This document shows positions 42,325-51,347 of a DNA stretch of 64,000 nucleotides, piece by piece. The position numbers and the translations under genes were made by a program. Below the pieces are notes generated by a model. The model saw nothing but the letters and a program-made list of their open reading frames with translations. It ran no database searches and was not told the origin of the DNA. The DNA comes from CBDCTM01 sp965222005 (GTDB lineage: Bacteria > Bacteroidota > Bacteroidia > Chitinophagales > Saprospiraceae): positions 1 to 64,000 of the forward strand of contig OZ244935.1 of the NCBI GenBank assembly GCA_965222005.1, given 5' to 3'. Every line of letters starts with the position of its first letter. Within the stretch, counting starts at the first letter, position 1.

Positions 42325-42885
42325 ATGAAAAACATCCTCTCAATTGCCCTGCTATTTGCACTCATGCTGAGTGCCTGCCAATCAGATGACGACGGCCCCT
42401 TTGCCAACGGCCTCATCCACTACGATGGCGAAAATAATACCGCCCCCAATCTCGATCCCGGCGAATATGAAGCCGCTGCACGCTTCCCTGCCAATATGCT
42501 CGCCGACTTTGCCGGCAAGCGCATCATCGAGATCGATTACTTCATGGGCTTCCGCCCGGCAGCTTGCGAAATTAAGATCTACTCCGGCTCGAGCAACGAC
42601 CAGCCGGTCGATCTGCTTTACTCCGCCAATGTAACCAACGGCATCAGTGAGACGAGCTGGAACACGCACAGCATCACCCGCGACCTTCCTATTGCGAATG
42701 AAGACATCTGGGTCAGCGTTGCCTTTCGGCACGACATCCGCATGCAGTCTATCGGTTGCGACTTCGGCCCCGCTCAGGGCGATGGCGACTGGCTGTTTCA
42801 ACTCAATGACAATGAGTGGCGCACTTTCCTTGATCGCACCACCACTGAAAGTATCAACTGGAATATCAGGATGCAGCTGGAGTGA
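42325..42885 (+). CDS. Lipoprotein of unknown function
   Basis: 186 residues from the ATG at 42325; two TTG codons upstream are in frame but give an unlikely signal peptide. The lipobox L-S-A-C puts the lipidated Cys at residue 18, followed by Q-S-D-D-D-G, a pattern seen in surface-directed Bacteroidota lipoproteins. The mature part looks like a beta-sandwich (A-R-F-P-A-N-M-L, I-K-I-Y-S-G, D-I-W-V-S-V-A-F, W-N-I-R-M-Q-L-E) and resembles the accessory domain found beside T9SS cargo modules. No catalytic motif was recognised. The gene stands alone. Confidence 0.75.
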   Translation: MKNILSIALLFALMLSACQSDDDGPFANGLIHYDGENNTAPNLDPGEYEAAARFPANMLADFAGKRIIEIDYFMGFRPAACEIKIYSGSSNDQPVDLLYSANVTNGISETSWNTHSITRDLPIANEDIWVSVAFRHDIRMQSIGCDFGPAQGDGDWLFQLNDNEWRTFLDRTTTESINWNIRMQLE

Positions 42886-43012
42886 GTTGAGACATCAGGC
42901 AGAGGGTCTGAACGTCTCAAATGTCTAGCTATCTCCTCCACTTGTCGATTTTGCTCAAAGGGTGAACCGGCGTGCGGCCCTGCTGGTAAATTTGGAAAGA
43001 AAGGTTCATTAA

Positions 43013-43049
43013 GGATCGTGAAAAGAATAACTTATTTAGTTCATGATCC
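43013..43049. other. Inverted repeat downstream of the lipoprotein gene
   Basis: GGATCGTGAA (43013-43022) and TTCATGATCC (43040-43049) are complementary except for one G-T pair, with a 17-base AT-rich loop. No T-run follows. It may be part of the 3' end of the lipoprotein transcript. Nothing else was seen between 42886 and the terminator at 43079. Confidence 0.4.
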
Positions 43050-43078
43050 TAAAATACAATATTTGATAAAACAGAAAA

Positions 43079-43109
43079 CCCCCTAACTATTGATAGTTAG
43101 GGGGTTTTT
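43079..43109 (-). terminator. Strong bidirectional terminator after tRNA-fMet
   Basis: CCCCCTAACTA (43079-43089) and TAGTTAGGGGG (43094-43104) form a perfect 11-base-pair stem with a four-base loop. On the minus strand it lies 12 bases after the tRNA 3' end and is followed by TTTTCTGTT. On the plus strand it is followed by TTTTTC and can also end transcripts from the lipoprotein gene. Confidence 0.92.
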
Positions 43110-43116
43110 CAGGTTG

Positions 43117-43189
<73 letters not shown>

Positions 43190-43292
43190 ATATGATCTTT
43201 CAACGAGCTGTCTTCACTTTTTAAGCGAGACTCCACTCGATGGCATTAAATTTATACACGCTTCCGGGCTTTCCCTTCAGCTTTTAGGACTG

Positions 43293-43323
43293 CAAATGTA
43301 CAGCATCTAAAACAATTTAACAA
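43293..43323 (-). promoter_or_regulatory. Promoter of tRNA-fMet
   Basis: On the minus strand TTG (43323-43321), a 20-base spacer and TACATTTG (43300-43293) match the Bacteroidota consensus exactly. The transcript would carry a leader of about 95-100 bases before the tRNA, to be removed by RNase P. Confidence 0.65.
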
Positions 43324-43669
43324 ATCAATTCTTTATTAGACTGCATTCTAAATAATTTTGTGTGGCTGAAAATTTGTCTCTAAGGCTACCCATCCCTCCG
43401 GGTTCATTTGCTGTAGCAAGTTCATCATCGCCACGGCCCTGGCGGGCACCAGTCAGGCCAGCTTAATATACACGCTTGCTAAATTAAAATAGATTTCGAA
43501 AACGTTCCTTATCAATCATTCTTTCCTTCGCTATTGATGTGCCATCAGGAATTGATTTTTTGAGAAGTGCATAATTTCAACCGATCTGTCGTTGATTTGT
43601 TCATCCTATTGAATCAGATATTTCGTATTTTTGGCAATCTTTTTAGAACCAATAAAATTCCACCGTTCA
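43324..43669. other. Intergenic region before the thiolase gene, no gene seen
   Basis: About 345 bases. On the plus strand TATTTTTG at 43626-43633 matches the -7 consensus and lies 36 bases before the thiolase ATG. The nearest TTGs leave spacers of 14 and 26 bases, so the -33 part is poor. No coding region or clear hairpin was found in the rest. Confidence 0.45.
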
Positions 43670-44848
43670 ATGAAACCAGTATATATCGTATCTGCCGTTC
43701 GTACACCCATGGGAAGCTTTGGCGGCGTTTTGTCATCGCTTTCGGCAACCCAGCTGGGCAGCAGCGCTATCAAAGGAGCCCTCAAGAAGGCCAAGGTTCG
43801 GCCCAGCCAGGTACAGGAAGTATTTATGGGGAATGTTTGCTCGGCCAATCTTGGGCAGGCACCTGCTCGCCAGGCAGCTATCGGGGCAGGTATCGGGTTT
43901 GCTGTGCCTTGTACCACTGTAAATAAAGTCTGCGCTTCCGGTATGAAGTCCGTCATGTTTGCTGCACAAAGTATCGCCCTTGGACAGCACGACTTTGTAG
44001 TAGCTGGCGGTATGGAGAGCATGTCCAATATTCCTTATTATCTGCCTAAACAACGCTGGGGCTCCAAATATGGCCACGTACAAGCCATTGATGGCCTTCA
44101 AAAAGATGGCCTCACCGATGTGTACGATAATATGGCGATGGGCATCTGCGCCGATAACACAGCCAAAAAGTACCGCATCAGCCGTAAGGAGCAGGATCGC
44201 TATGCAATTCAATCGTACCAAAGGGCTGCAGATGCTACCAGCCAGGGCTTGTTCAAAGATGAGATCGTAGCCGTAAATGTGCCCCAACGCAGAGGCGATG
44301 ACCTGGTAGTGACCGAAGATGAAGAGTACAAGCGTGTCAATTTCGATAAGGTGCCCAATTTGCGCCCCGCCTTCACTAAAGATGGCACCGTCACGGCAGC
44401 CAATGCCTCTACCATCAATGACGGCGCATCGGCTCTGGTATTGGCGAGTGCAGCAGGGGTAAAAAAATATAAACTCAAGCCCGTAGCCAAGATTCTGGCT
44501 TTTGCCGATGCAGCTCAGGAGCCGGCCTGGTTTACCACTACCCCGCCCAAAGCTGCCAAAAAGGCAATGAAAATGGCAGGTATGAAAAAATCAGATATTG
44601 ATTTTTATGAAGTCAATGAAGCATTTGCTGTCGTTACAATGGCCTTCAACAAAGACATGCGCCTTAAAGAGGAACGGGTCAATGTGATGGGCGGTGCCGT
44701 AGCGCTGGGCCATCCGCTGGGTGCCTCAGGTGCACGTATTCTCACCACACTCAACAATGTACTCCATCAAAAAGACGGAGCCGTTGGCCTGGCAGCCATC
44801 TGCAATGGCGGCGGAGGTGCTTCTTCCATGATTATTAAAAGAGTTTGA
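43670..44848 (+). CDS. Acetyl-CoA C-acyltransferase (thiolase)
   Basis: 392 residues from the ATG at 43670, the normal thiolase length; a TTG 39 bases upstream is in frame but disfavoured. The nucleophile Cys88 lies in V-N-K-V-C-A-S-G-M-K. The N-E-A-F-A motif, the G-H-P-L-G-A-S-G-A-R motif with the catalytic His, and the final C-N-G-G-G-G-A with the second Cys are all intact. It condenses or cleaves acyl-CoA, most likely acetoacetyl-CoA to two acetyl-CoA (biosynthetic type). It could act with the ScoAB transferase in the same window in use of ketone bodies. It is monocistronic and convergent with the TerB-like gene. Confidence 0.93.
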   Translation: MKPVYIVSAVRTPMGSFGGVLSSLSATQLGSSAIKGALKKAKVRPSQVQEVFMGNVCSANLGQAPARQAAIGAGIGFAVPCTTVNKVCASGMKSVMFAAQSIALGQHDFVVAGGMESMSNIPYYLPKQRWGSKYGHVQAIDGLQKDGLTDVYDNMAMGICADNTAKKYRISRKEQDRYAIQSYQRAADATSQGLFKDEIVAVNVPQRRGDDLVVTEDEEYKRVNFDKVPNLRPAFTKDGTVTAANASTINDGASALVLASAAGVKKYKLKPVAKILAFADAAQEPAWFTTTPPKAAKKAMKMAGMKKSDIDFYEVNEAFAVVTMAFNKDMRLKEERVNVMGGAVALGHPLGASGARILTTLNNVLHQKDGAVGLAAICNGGGGASSMIIKRV

Positions 44849-44874
44849 ATGGTGGGGGTGCTCACTCCCTGCCC

Positions 44875-45288
44875 TCAATTCAAATACTTCTTGATCTGTT
44901 CCAGCATCGCTTCGGGAGGTACATCTTCATTCAGATAGGTTTTCATCACCCCTATTAAATCGCGGGTGAGCGCGGGTTGTATGCCAAGGTTGAGGCCCAC
45001 CTTATAGCAAAACTCCTCTTCCTTGTCGGTGATGGAGCCGTCTGCCCGCATCATAAACAGCAGATAATATAAAATGCTCATCCGGTCACGCTCTTCCACC
45101 GGAGGTTCCAACTGGTGAGCAGCTGCATCTTGCAAAGCTTCCAGAATATCTTCCTCTGACAAATCCATCCGGGCAGCTACCTCCTGTATATATTTCGATT
45201 CGAGGCCGGCAATTTTATTATCTGCATCTGCCATTTGAGCCAGCAGCGCAATGATTGAGCGTTTTTGTTTTTGACTATAGTCAAACAT
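44875..45288 (-). CDS. TerB-like helical protein
   Basis: 137 residues, all-helical in appearance. Two acidic repeats stand out, M-A-D-A-D-N-K-I-A-G-L-E near residue 18 and M-R-A-D-G-S-I-T-D-K-E-E-E near residue 79. Both have the D-x-D/D-G pattern at the start of helices that marks the TerB (tellurite resistance) fold and its many non-tellurite relatives. No partner ter genes are nearby. The role is unknown, and the family call rests on this repeated pattern. Confidence 0.7.
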   Translation of the reverse strand: MFDYSQKQKRSIIALLAQMADADNKIAGLESKYIQEVAARMDLSEEDILEALQDAAAHQLEPPVEERDRMSILYYLLFMMRADGSITDKEEEFCYKVGLNLGIQPALTRDLIGVMKTYLNEDVPPEAMLEQIKKYLN

Positions 45289-45465
45289 GTTTTCTCCTTT
45301 GTGGTTCTAAAAATAAGAATTGGGCTTCCAATTTAACAGTGAATTTCTGATTCAATAGCCATTATTCGGGATATTGACTTTCAGAAGACCCTTCAAAGTT
45401 CTTTAAATACAGGCTACTTTCCTACTTTTACAAGTCTGCTTTTTTAAAATTCATTACCCAACACC

Positions 45466-48400
45466 ATGAAAAAACGCTTAACACTCCTCTTGCTGGTCTC
45501 ATTCTTTGCTTTTGCAGCTTTTGCACAGGATACCGTCACCGTCCAAACACTTACGTACGACAGTACCGGAAGAAGCTATGTATTCCAGTTTCCGGAAGAG
45601 GATGGCACCACCTATGAAAAAATAATTATGGAGTACAGCATGCGCTGCAAGGGGGCCCTGGTTTCCATTCCCACTGACCGAAACCGAGGCTGCGGAGAAT
45701 GGGATTACAGCTGCAATACCTTTGTCCGCGATTCCAGCATGACCGACTCGATCAGAGCTACGCATCCATCGCACATCATTGCCGGATTCAGCGGCACCAC
45801 CTTCGATTATACGACCAACCCGACCTACAGCTATCATCAATATATTCACAAAGATGTAGTTTACAATTCGGTGACCTCGGAAACTGTGGCTAATATAGGC
45901 GCCGGTAGCGAGGCTCTCAGCCATCCCTTTGGCACCGCTGCTGCCGTGTCGAAAGCCCAGTATTTGTGGACCGCTGCCGAATTGAGTGCCGCCGGCCTTA
46001 CAGCAGGAGACATCACCAGTCTGCGGCTCAACATCAGCTCTGTAGCCAGCGCAGCAAACTTTTTGCGCATCCGCATGAAGCATACTTCGCAAACCGAGCT
46101 CAGTGCCGCCAATCCGGAACTCGATGGCTTTACGGAAGTGTATTTCATCAACGCTCCCCTGGAATTAGGAGAAAATAATTTCCGTTTTTATCAAGCTTTC
46201 GACTGGAATGGCAGCTCCAACCTATTGGTAGAGATGAGTTTTACCAATGCCCTGGCAGATACAGACAACAGCGTAATGGGACACGAGGCTGGCTTTGCTG
46301 CAGGCTTGGTTAGCCAAGACAAAAATTACGGACTGGAATTTACCGGCTCTGAGAGCATCCTGCTTCCCGAAACTTCCTTTGCCAATATCAGCGATGAGAT
46401 CACCATCTCCATGTGGTATTATGGCAATCCGGATATCTTGCCTGCCAATACCACTGCTTTTGAAGGAACGGACAACCAAAATCGCCGCCAGGTCAACGTT
46501 CACCTGCCCTGGAGCAACTCGCAGGTTTACTGGGATTGTGGAAGCGACGGAAACTACGATCGCATTAATCAGCCAGCCAACAACTCCGACTTTGCAGGGC
46601 AATGGAATCATTGGGCTTTCACCAAAAACACCCATATCGGTTCTATGAATATCTACCTCAACGGCAACCTGTGGCATTCAGGAGGGGGGCTTACAAAGGA
46701 TATTGATCTGCGCAAATTCAAGATCGGCGGCTCCCTTACAGGCAATAACCAGTGCTTTGCAACAGTTGACGAGTTTAGAATATGGAACAAGGAGTTGAGC
46801 CAGTCGGAAATTGCTGAATGGATGCACAGAAGCATTGATGCCAACCACCCCAGCTACGCTAATCTGCTGGCCGATTACGCATTCAATGAAGGCAGCGGCA
46901 ACACCGTCAACGATGCCTCTCCGGCTTCCGCTACGGCCAATATTGAAGGAGTTGCCAAATGGAGCCGACTAGCAGGAAGCGAGCTATTTACGCACTTTGA
47001 AAGCGTCAGCCAGCGCCCCAATGTGGGTTTTGTGCAAGGGGTCTATGATATAAGCGTGACGGACGTAGTTGTAGTGGATACGGTTTTGAATTATCAAACT
47101 GCCATTGTAAGCTATGGTGTGCAAGGTACCGACATCGTGGAATTGAGTACGCAAAATGTTTGGCCCGCCACCTACGAATACACCTATGACGAATCTGGTA
47201 ATGCGATTGATTCTTCAGCGGTGACGGCGCAAGGAACAATTGAGATCAGCTCGTTGGATTACTATCGCAAGTTTCCGATGGATTTGGAAATCATGTCTTT
47301 TGTTACGCCTTATGGCATTTACCTCGACCTCGGTGAAGAAGGCAAAACCTGGGCTTTTGATGTCACTGATTTTACACCCATACTGAAAGGCAAAAAGCTA
47401 TTGTGGCTGGGCAATGGCGGCCAGTTTCAGGAGGAAATGGATATCCGGTTTTTATTTATCAAAGGCACTCCGCCGAGAGATGTCATCAGCATCCAGCAAA
47501 TTTGGGAAGCTGGGCGGGGGCATGGTTTTACTGCACTACTCAATGACGATGCGATGGAGCCGCGCAGCATTGTGCTGAGGCCCGATGCCTCCATGTTCAA
47601 AGTGCGGGCAGCTATCACCGGGCATGGCCAGCAGGGCGAATTTACCCAACGTACCCACTCCATTAATGTAGATGGTGGGCCGGCAGAATTTCAATGGGAA
47701 GTTTGGAAAGAATGCGCTGACAATCCCATCTATCCGCAAGGAGGTACCTGGATATATGACCGGGCCGGCTGGTGCCCCGGTGCCGCTACTGATATGCAGG
47801 AGTTTGAGATCACTGAAATTGTAACGCCGGGCCAGCCCGTAGAGCTCGATTATGGCATCAATGCCGGCTTTGGTGACAGCCGCTACTTGCTCAACTGCCA
47901 ACTGGTAAGCTATGGCGAGCCCAATTTTGAGCTCGATGCCCGCATCATCGATATCAAACGGCCTTCCGATCAAACGCCTTATATGCGTGACAATCCGATT
48001 TGCTACAATCCTGTGGTGCGCATCCAAAATTCGGGAGCCTCCCGCCTCAACTCGCTAAAGATCAGCTATCGGGTGCCGGGCAAATCAACCAGAAATTATA
48101 ACTGGACGGGCAGCCTCAACTTCATGGAAGCTATGGATGTGGAGCTCCCCATGCCCGATCCTTCTTTTTGGTATGGCGATGAAAACAAGTTTATCGTTAC
48201 CATTTCACAACCCAATGGCGGCCAGGATGAGTATGCCGCCAACAACCAGATGACAAGCACCTTTGAGCTGCCCGACAGTTATCAAGTGGGCACCATTTTG
48301 CGCCTGCGCACCAATGCACGGGGCTTCGAAAATAATTTTACTATCAAAAATTCGGAAGGGGATGTCATCCTCTCCAGAGGTGGACTCAATAACAACTCGA

Positions 48401-48876
48401 CCTATAATGACACGCTCAATTTTGCGGCTGGCTGTTATACTCTGGAGCTGTTCGATCAGGGAGATGACGGCCTCGAATTTTGGAACAACCCGGGGCAAGG
48501 GGAAGGCAGTTTGACCTTCCGGAATATGTTCGGAACGATCAAAGCGCTTGAGCCCGATTTTGGCAAGCGCGTCAAATATGCCTTCGTTTTGGGTACCATT
48601 ACAAAGGTCAGCGATCCGAATATCACGCGGCTATTTGCCGTTTCGCCAAACCCCAACCAGGGATTGTTTGCTATTGAGCTGGAGCTGGAGGAAAGCACCG
48701 ATTTTGAGCTTCACATTTCCGATATGATGGGCCGAAATGTATGGGCCCGACAATTCGAGCACTTCAGGCAGGGTACCATTTCGGCGGATTTGAGTAAGCT
48801 GGCGCCGGGTTTGTATTACTGCAGCCTGCGTGGCAAAGATTGGGTGGAAACGAGAAAGGTGATGGTAGTGCGGTAA
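45466..48876 (+). CDS. T9SS-secreted PNGase F-like protein with inserted LamG domain
   Basis: 1136 residues, signal peptide 1-20 (A-F-A before Q21). Residues about 22-90 resemble the first lobe of peptide N-glycosidase F, including C-G-E-W-D, whose Asp80 corresponds to the PNGase F catalytic D60. About 500 residues follow, with a LamG/concanavalin-like domain near 285-460. The PNGase F pattern resumes near 608 with S-F-V-T-P-Y-G, D-V-T-D-F, I-T-G-H-G (717-721), Glu725 in G-E-F-T-Q-R-T-H (E206 in PNGase F) and D-R-A-G-W-C-P-G (765-772). The region of PNGase F E118 is not conserved. The C-terminus is a type A T9SS sorting domain with S-P-N-P-N-Q-G-L-F. The predicted role is release of N-glycans outside the cell, though altered activity is possible. 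Confidence 0.82.
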   Translation: MKKRLTLLLLVSFFAFAAFAQDTVTVQTLTYDSTGRSYVFQFPEEDGTTYEKIIMEYSMRCKGALVSIPTDRNRGCGEWDYSCNTFVRDSSMTDSIRATHPSHIIAGFSGTTFDYTTNPTYSYHQYIHKDVVYNSVTSETVANIGAGSEALSHPFGTAAAVSKAQYLWTAAELSAAGLTAGDITSLRLNISSVASAANFLRIRMKHTSQTELSAANPELDGFTEVYFINAPLELGENNFRFYQAFDWNGSSNLLVEMSFTNALADTDNSVMGHEAGFAAGLVSQDKNYGLEFTGSESILLPETSFANISDEITISMWYYGNPDILPANTTAFEGTDNQNRRQVNVHLPWSNSQVYWDCGSDGNYDRINQPANNSDFAGQWNHWAFTKNTHIGSMNIYLNGNLWHSGGGLTKDIDLRKFKIGGSLTGNNQCFATVDEFRIWNKELSQSEIAEWMHRSIDANHPSYANLLADYAFNEGSGNTVNDASPASATANIEGVAKWSRLAGSELFTHFESVSQRPNVGFVQGVYDISVTDVVVVDTVLNYQTAIVSYGVQGTDIVELSTQNVWPATYEYTYDESGNAIDSSAVTAQGTIEISSLDYYRKFPMDLEIMSFVTPYGIYLDLGEEGKTWAFDVTDFTPILKGKKLLWLGNGGQFQEEMDIRFLFIKGTPPRDVISIQQIWEAGRGHGFTALLNDDAMEPRSIVLRPDASMFKVRAAITGHGQQGEFTQRTHSINVDGGPAEFQWEVWKECADNPIYPQGGTWIYDRAGWCPGAATDMQEFEITEIVTPGQPVELDYGINAGFGDSRYLLNCQLVSYGEPNFELDARIIDIKRPSDQTPYMRDNPICYNPVVRIQNSGASRLNSLKISYRVPGKSTRNYNWTGSLNFMEAMDVELPMPDPSFWYGDENKFIVTISQPNGGQDEYAANNQMTSTFELPDSYQVGTILRLRTNARGFENNFTIKNSEGDVILSRGGLNNNSTYNDTLNFAAGCYTLELFDQGDDGLEFWNNPGQGEGSLTFRNMFGTIKALEPDFGKRVKYAFVLGTITKVSDPNITRLFAVSPNPNQGLFAIELELEESTDFELHISDMMGRNVWARQFEHFRQGTISADLSKLAPGLYYCSLRGKDWVETRKVMVVR

Positions 48877-48877
48877 G

Positions 48878-48911
48878 GGAAAGATAGTTGGATAGCAACT
48901 CTCTACTTTCC
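48878..48911. other. Hairpin between convergent genes, possible weak terminator
   Basis: GGAAAG (48878-48883) pairs with CTTTCC (48906-48911), and inside it AGTTG with CAACT. It covers the stop codon of the minus-strand gene. The T-run is short, so terminator function is tentative. Confidence 0.35.
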
Positions 48912-50336
48912 TTTGCCCTGCAGCAACACCAGGATGGTATAGAAAAGTATCTTAAAATCCAATGCCAGCGAGCGGTTTTCGATGTAGAGGATATCAAATT
49001 TGAGGCGCTGCAACATCTCCTCCAGGTTGGAGGCGTATCCGTATTTTACCTGCCCCCAACTGGTAATGCCAGGCCGCACTTTGAGCAGGTGTTTGTAGTG
49101 CGGTGCCTGCTCAAGTATCTGCTGGATGTAAAACTGCCGCTCCGGCCGCGGGCCTACTAATGACATCTCTCCTTTCAGCACATTCCAAAATTGCGGCAGC
49201 TCATCGAGGCGCCATTTGCGCATCACTTTGCCCCAGGGCGTGACGCGCTCATCCTGTTCATGTGACAGTTGGGGGCCATTCGATTCGGCATTTACAACCA
49301 TTGACCGAAATTTGTAAATATAGAAAGGCTGGCCGTTTAGGCCGATGCGCTCCTGCCGGAAGAGGATGGGCCCCGAAGAAGAGAGCTTTACTCGTAGCAT
49401 GATGTACAAATACAACGGAAAGAGCAATACGAGCAATAGCAGGCTCACCGCCACATCGATCAGGCGCTTTGTCAATCGTTGCCAACGGGGCATCATTTCC
49501 TGCTGCACTTCAATGAGTACGGCTCCGTAAACCTGATTCATTTTTACGCTGCCCAACAAAATGTCGTACATGTCGGGGATAATCTTGATGAGGATGCGAT
49601 TATCAAAGTCGAACAAAATGTTGAGAATTTCGCGGAGCCGGTTGTGTTCGGAAGTTTCGATAGCAATGATGGTTTCCTCTATGTGGCTGTACTCGATCAC
49701 TCTGGCCAGCTCTTCGATGCCTCCCAGACGATCCAAGTACTGGCTCAGTTCATTGGTGCTTTGCCTGTTGGCATTCACAAATCCTATGAATTTGTAACCC
49801 ATCCCTTTCTTTAAACTTTTAATCTCCTGGTACAAATCCACTGCCTTCTGATTGCCCCCGATGATGAGGGTATTGTAGGTCACCAGCCCCGATTTGAGGC
49901 GCTGGCTGGCCCAGCTCAAAATGATCATCCGGGCAAAGGCCGTGAAGCCGAAGTGTAAGCCAAACAGTATAAGGAAGGAGCTGTAATAGGTGGTGTAGTC
50001 TTTTACAAAATCATCCAGCACGAGGGTGAAAAACAGAAAAACAACACCGAGAAAGGAAAAAAAGAAGGTTCGGGCCAATGTAGCCAGCCTCGACATGCGG
50101 TAAATATCCCGGTACTTATCAAAAAGAGAATAGAACAGTACCCAGCAGATGGGAACGATAATGATCCCGTACCAAAAATTCTTGTCGTCCAGTATCGTCC
50201 AGTCGATGGGAACATCTTCCACTCGCTTGCGGTACAAAAAAAAACAGGCCCAGGCCAGCATGGCCGTGAAAAAGTCGGTCACACCATACTTCAATAAGTC
50301 GATCCTTCGCTGGCGGTTCATCCTCTGCTCATCCAA
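48903..50336 (-). CDS. Undecaprenyl-phosphate sugar phosphotransferase (initiating enzyme)
   Basis: 477 residues, the full-length form of polyprenyl glycosylphosphotransferases (WbaP/WcaJ type). Four N-terminal hydrophobic segments (about 15-35, 55-75, 85-105 and 115-135) and a central CoA-binding-like domain (I-I-G-G-N-Q-K-A near 163) precede a membrane helix (V-A-V-S-L-L-L-L-V near 288) and the catalytic C-terminal domain. That domain shows K-F-R-S-M, W-R-L-D-E-L-P-Q-F-W-N and L-V-G-P-R-P-E. It transfers a sugar 1-phosphate from a UDP-sugar to undecaprenyl phosphate, the first step of repeat-unit or exopolysaccharide assembly. It could start the glycan handled by the 27-39 kb locus, though 9 kb separate them. 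Confidence 0.92.
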   Translation of the reverse strand: MDEQRMNRQRRIDLLKYGVTDFFTAMLAWACFFLYRKRVEDVPIDWTILDDKNFWYGIIIVPICWVLFYSLFDKYRDIYRMSRLATLARTFFFSFLGVVFLFFTLVLDDFVKDYTTYYSSFLILFGLHFGFTAFARMIILSWASQRLKSGLVTYNTLIIGGNQKAVDLYQEIKSLKKGMGYKFIGFVNANRQSTNELSQYLDRLGGIEELARVIEYSHIEETIIAIETSEHNRLREILNILFDFDNRILIKIIPDMYDILLGSVKMNQVYGAVLIEVQQEMMPRWQRLTKRLIDVAVSLLLLVLLFPLYLYIMLRVKLSSSGPILFRQERIGLNGQPFYIYKFRSMVVNAESNGPQLSHEQDERVTPWGKVMRKWRLDELPQFWNVLKGEMSLVGPRPERQFYIQQILEQAPHYKHLLKVRPGITSWGQVKYGYASNLEEMLQRLKFDILYIENRSLALDFKILFYTILVLLQGKGK

Positions 50337-50414
50337 AAGCGGCAGTTTTTTATTGATGCCAAAAGCGGGCTTGGCAATGCTGTTTTTTGCAAAAAAGTCA
50401 ACTTCAAAACCTTA

Positions 50415-51302
50415 CTATTCAAACATCACCAATTTCACATTATCCACATAGATATTGGCCTCTTCCAGGGTAAATCCCCCCTCATCGAGGGGTATGACGG
50501 CCTGCAACACCACCTGATACTCGGCAATATTGCTATTGCTCAAGGTTCGCATTTCCTCCGTAAAATTAAAATAAATCTTATTCCATTCTTCATTGGCATT
50601 CGCTCCCCGATTGATGAGTTGGAAGGTTCGCACGCCTACATTATCGTAGCCATACAAGCCCACCGAGAGCGGCACTTCGGTTTGGTAATTCATCTCCACA
50701 TACACGGGCGTACCACCCGGAGGGAATACATTGAGGCGATCGGAACCTGCCGTAAACAAGGCATTTTCCTGATCCAAAAATATCCTGCCGGACTGGCTCC
50801 CTTCAAAGACCTTTTGGCTGGACGTCTCCAAAGTGGTAAGCTGATTATCGTCAAGATCTTCCGAAAAGGTATGCAAATTATTTTCAAAACCTTCCAGTAA
50901 GGCAAAGCGTACATTGTCCACATAGTGGGTGACCGGACGGATCGTGTCTTCTACATTTTCTGACAAATCAACCGCTACGATGTAGCGCTCATACAATGGA
51001 TAAATATCCGGCAAAGCGGCAATGCCGTTGTCCTTGATACCGGGAAATACCTGTACCTCCTGCTCTCCGGTAGCAATCACCGGCATGGTTGCCGGCAAGG
51101 TGTAGGCACCTAAAAAATCGCCTCCTACATACACCCAGCCATCGGTTATTTTGCTGGAAGATGAGCCCTGGCTTGCATTGGTGCTAAAGCTAAACGGCCG
51201 GATATGCAGATAGGCCGGAATGGGTTCTGCGGGGTTGATCAAATCGCAACTTTCAACCGCGAAGCCTAAAGCAAGCAAGCATAAGAAGTGTTTAATTTTC
51301 AT
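50415..51302 (-). CDS. Lipoprotein of unknown function
   Basis: 295 residues. The signal sequence ends in V-E-S-C, a lipobox with Cys19. The first part (about 30-130) looks like a small beta domain with D-G-W-V-Y-V-G-G-D-F-L-G, as in carboxypeptidase-regulatory-like folds. The second part (about 150-295) has the jelly-roll pattern of carbohydrate-binding or discoidin-like modules (G-S-Q-S-G-R-I-F-L-D, W-N-K-I-Y-F-N-F, I-Y-V-D-N-V-K-L-V). Surface glycan binding is possible but not shown. It is followed in the same direction by the sugar phosphotransferase gene 78 bases downstream. Confidence 0.72.
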   Translation of the reverse strand: MKIKHFLCLLALGFAVESCDLINPAEPIPAYLHIRPFSFSTNASQGSSSSKITDGWVYVGGDFLGAYTLPATMPVIATGEQEVQVFPGIKDNGIAALPDIYPLYERYIVAVDLSENVEDTIRPVTHYVDNVRFALLEGFENNLHTFSEDLDDNQLTTLETSSQKVFEGSQSGRIFLDQENALFTAGSDRLNVFPPGGTPVYVEMNYQTEVPLSVGLYGYDNVGVRTFQLINRGANANEEWNKIYFNFTEEMRTLSNSNIAEYQVVLQAVIPLDEGGFTLEEANIYVDNVKLVMFE

Positions 51303-51347
51303 CGGTCTATTTTTTAATTGGCATTATTCTCTTATTGAACAACTTCA

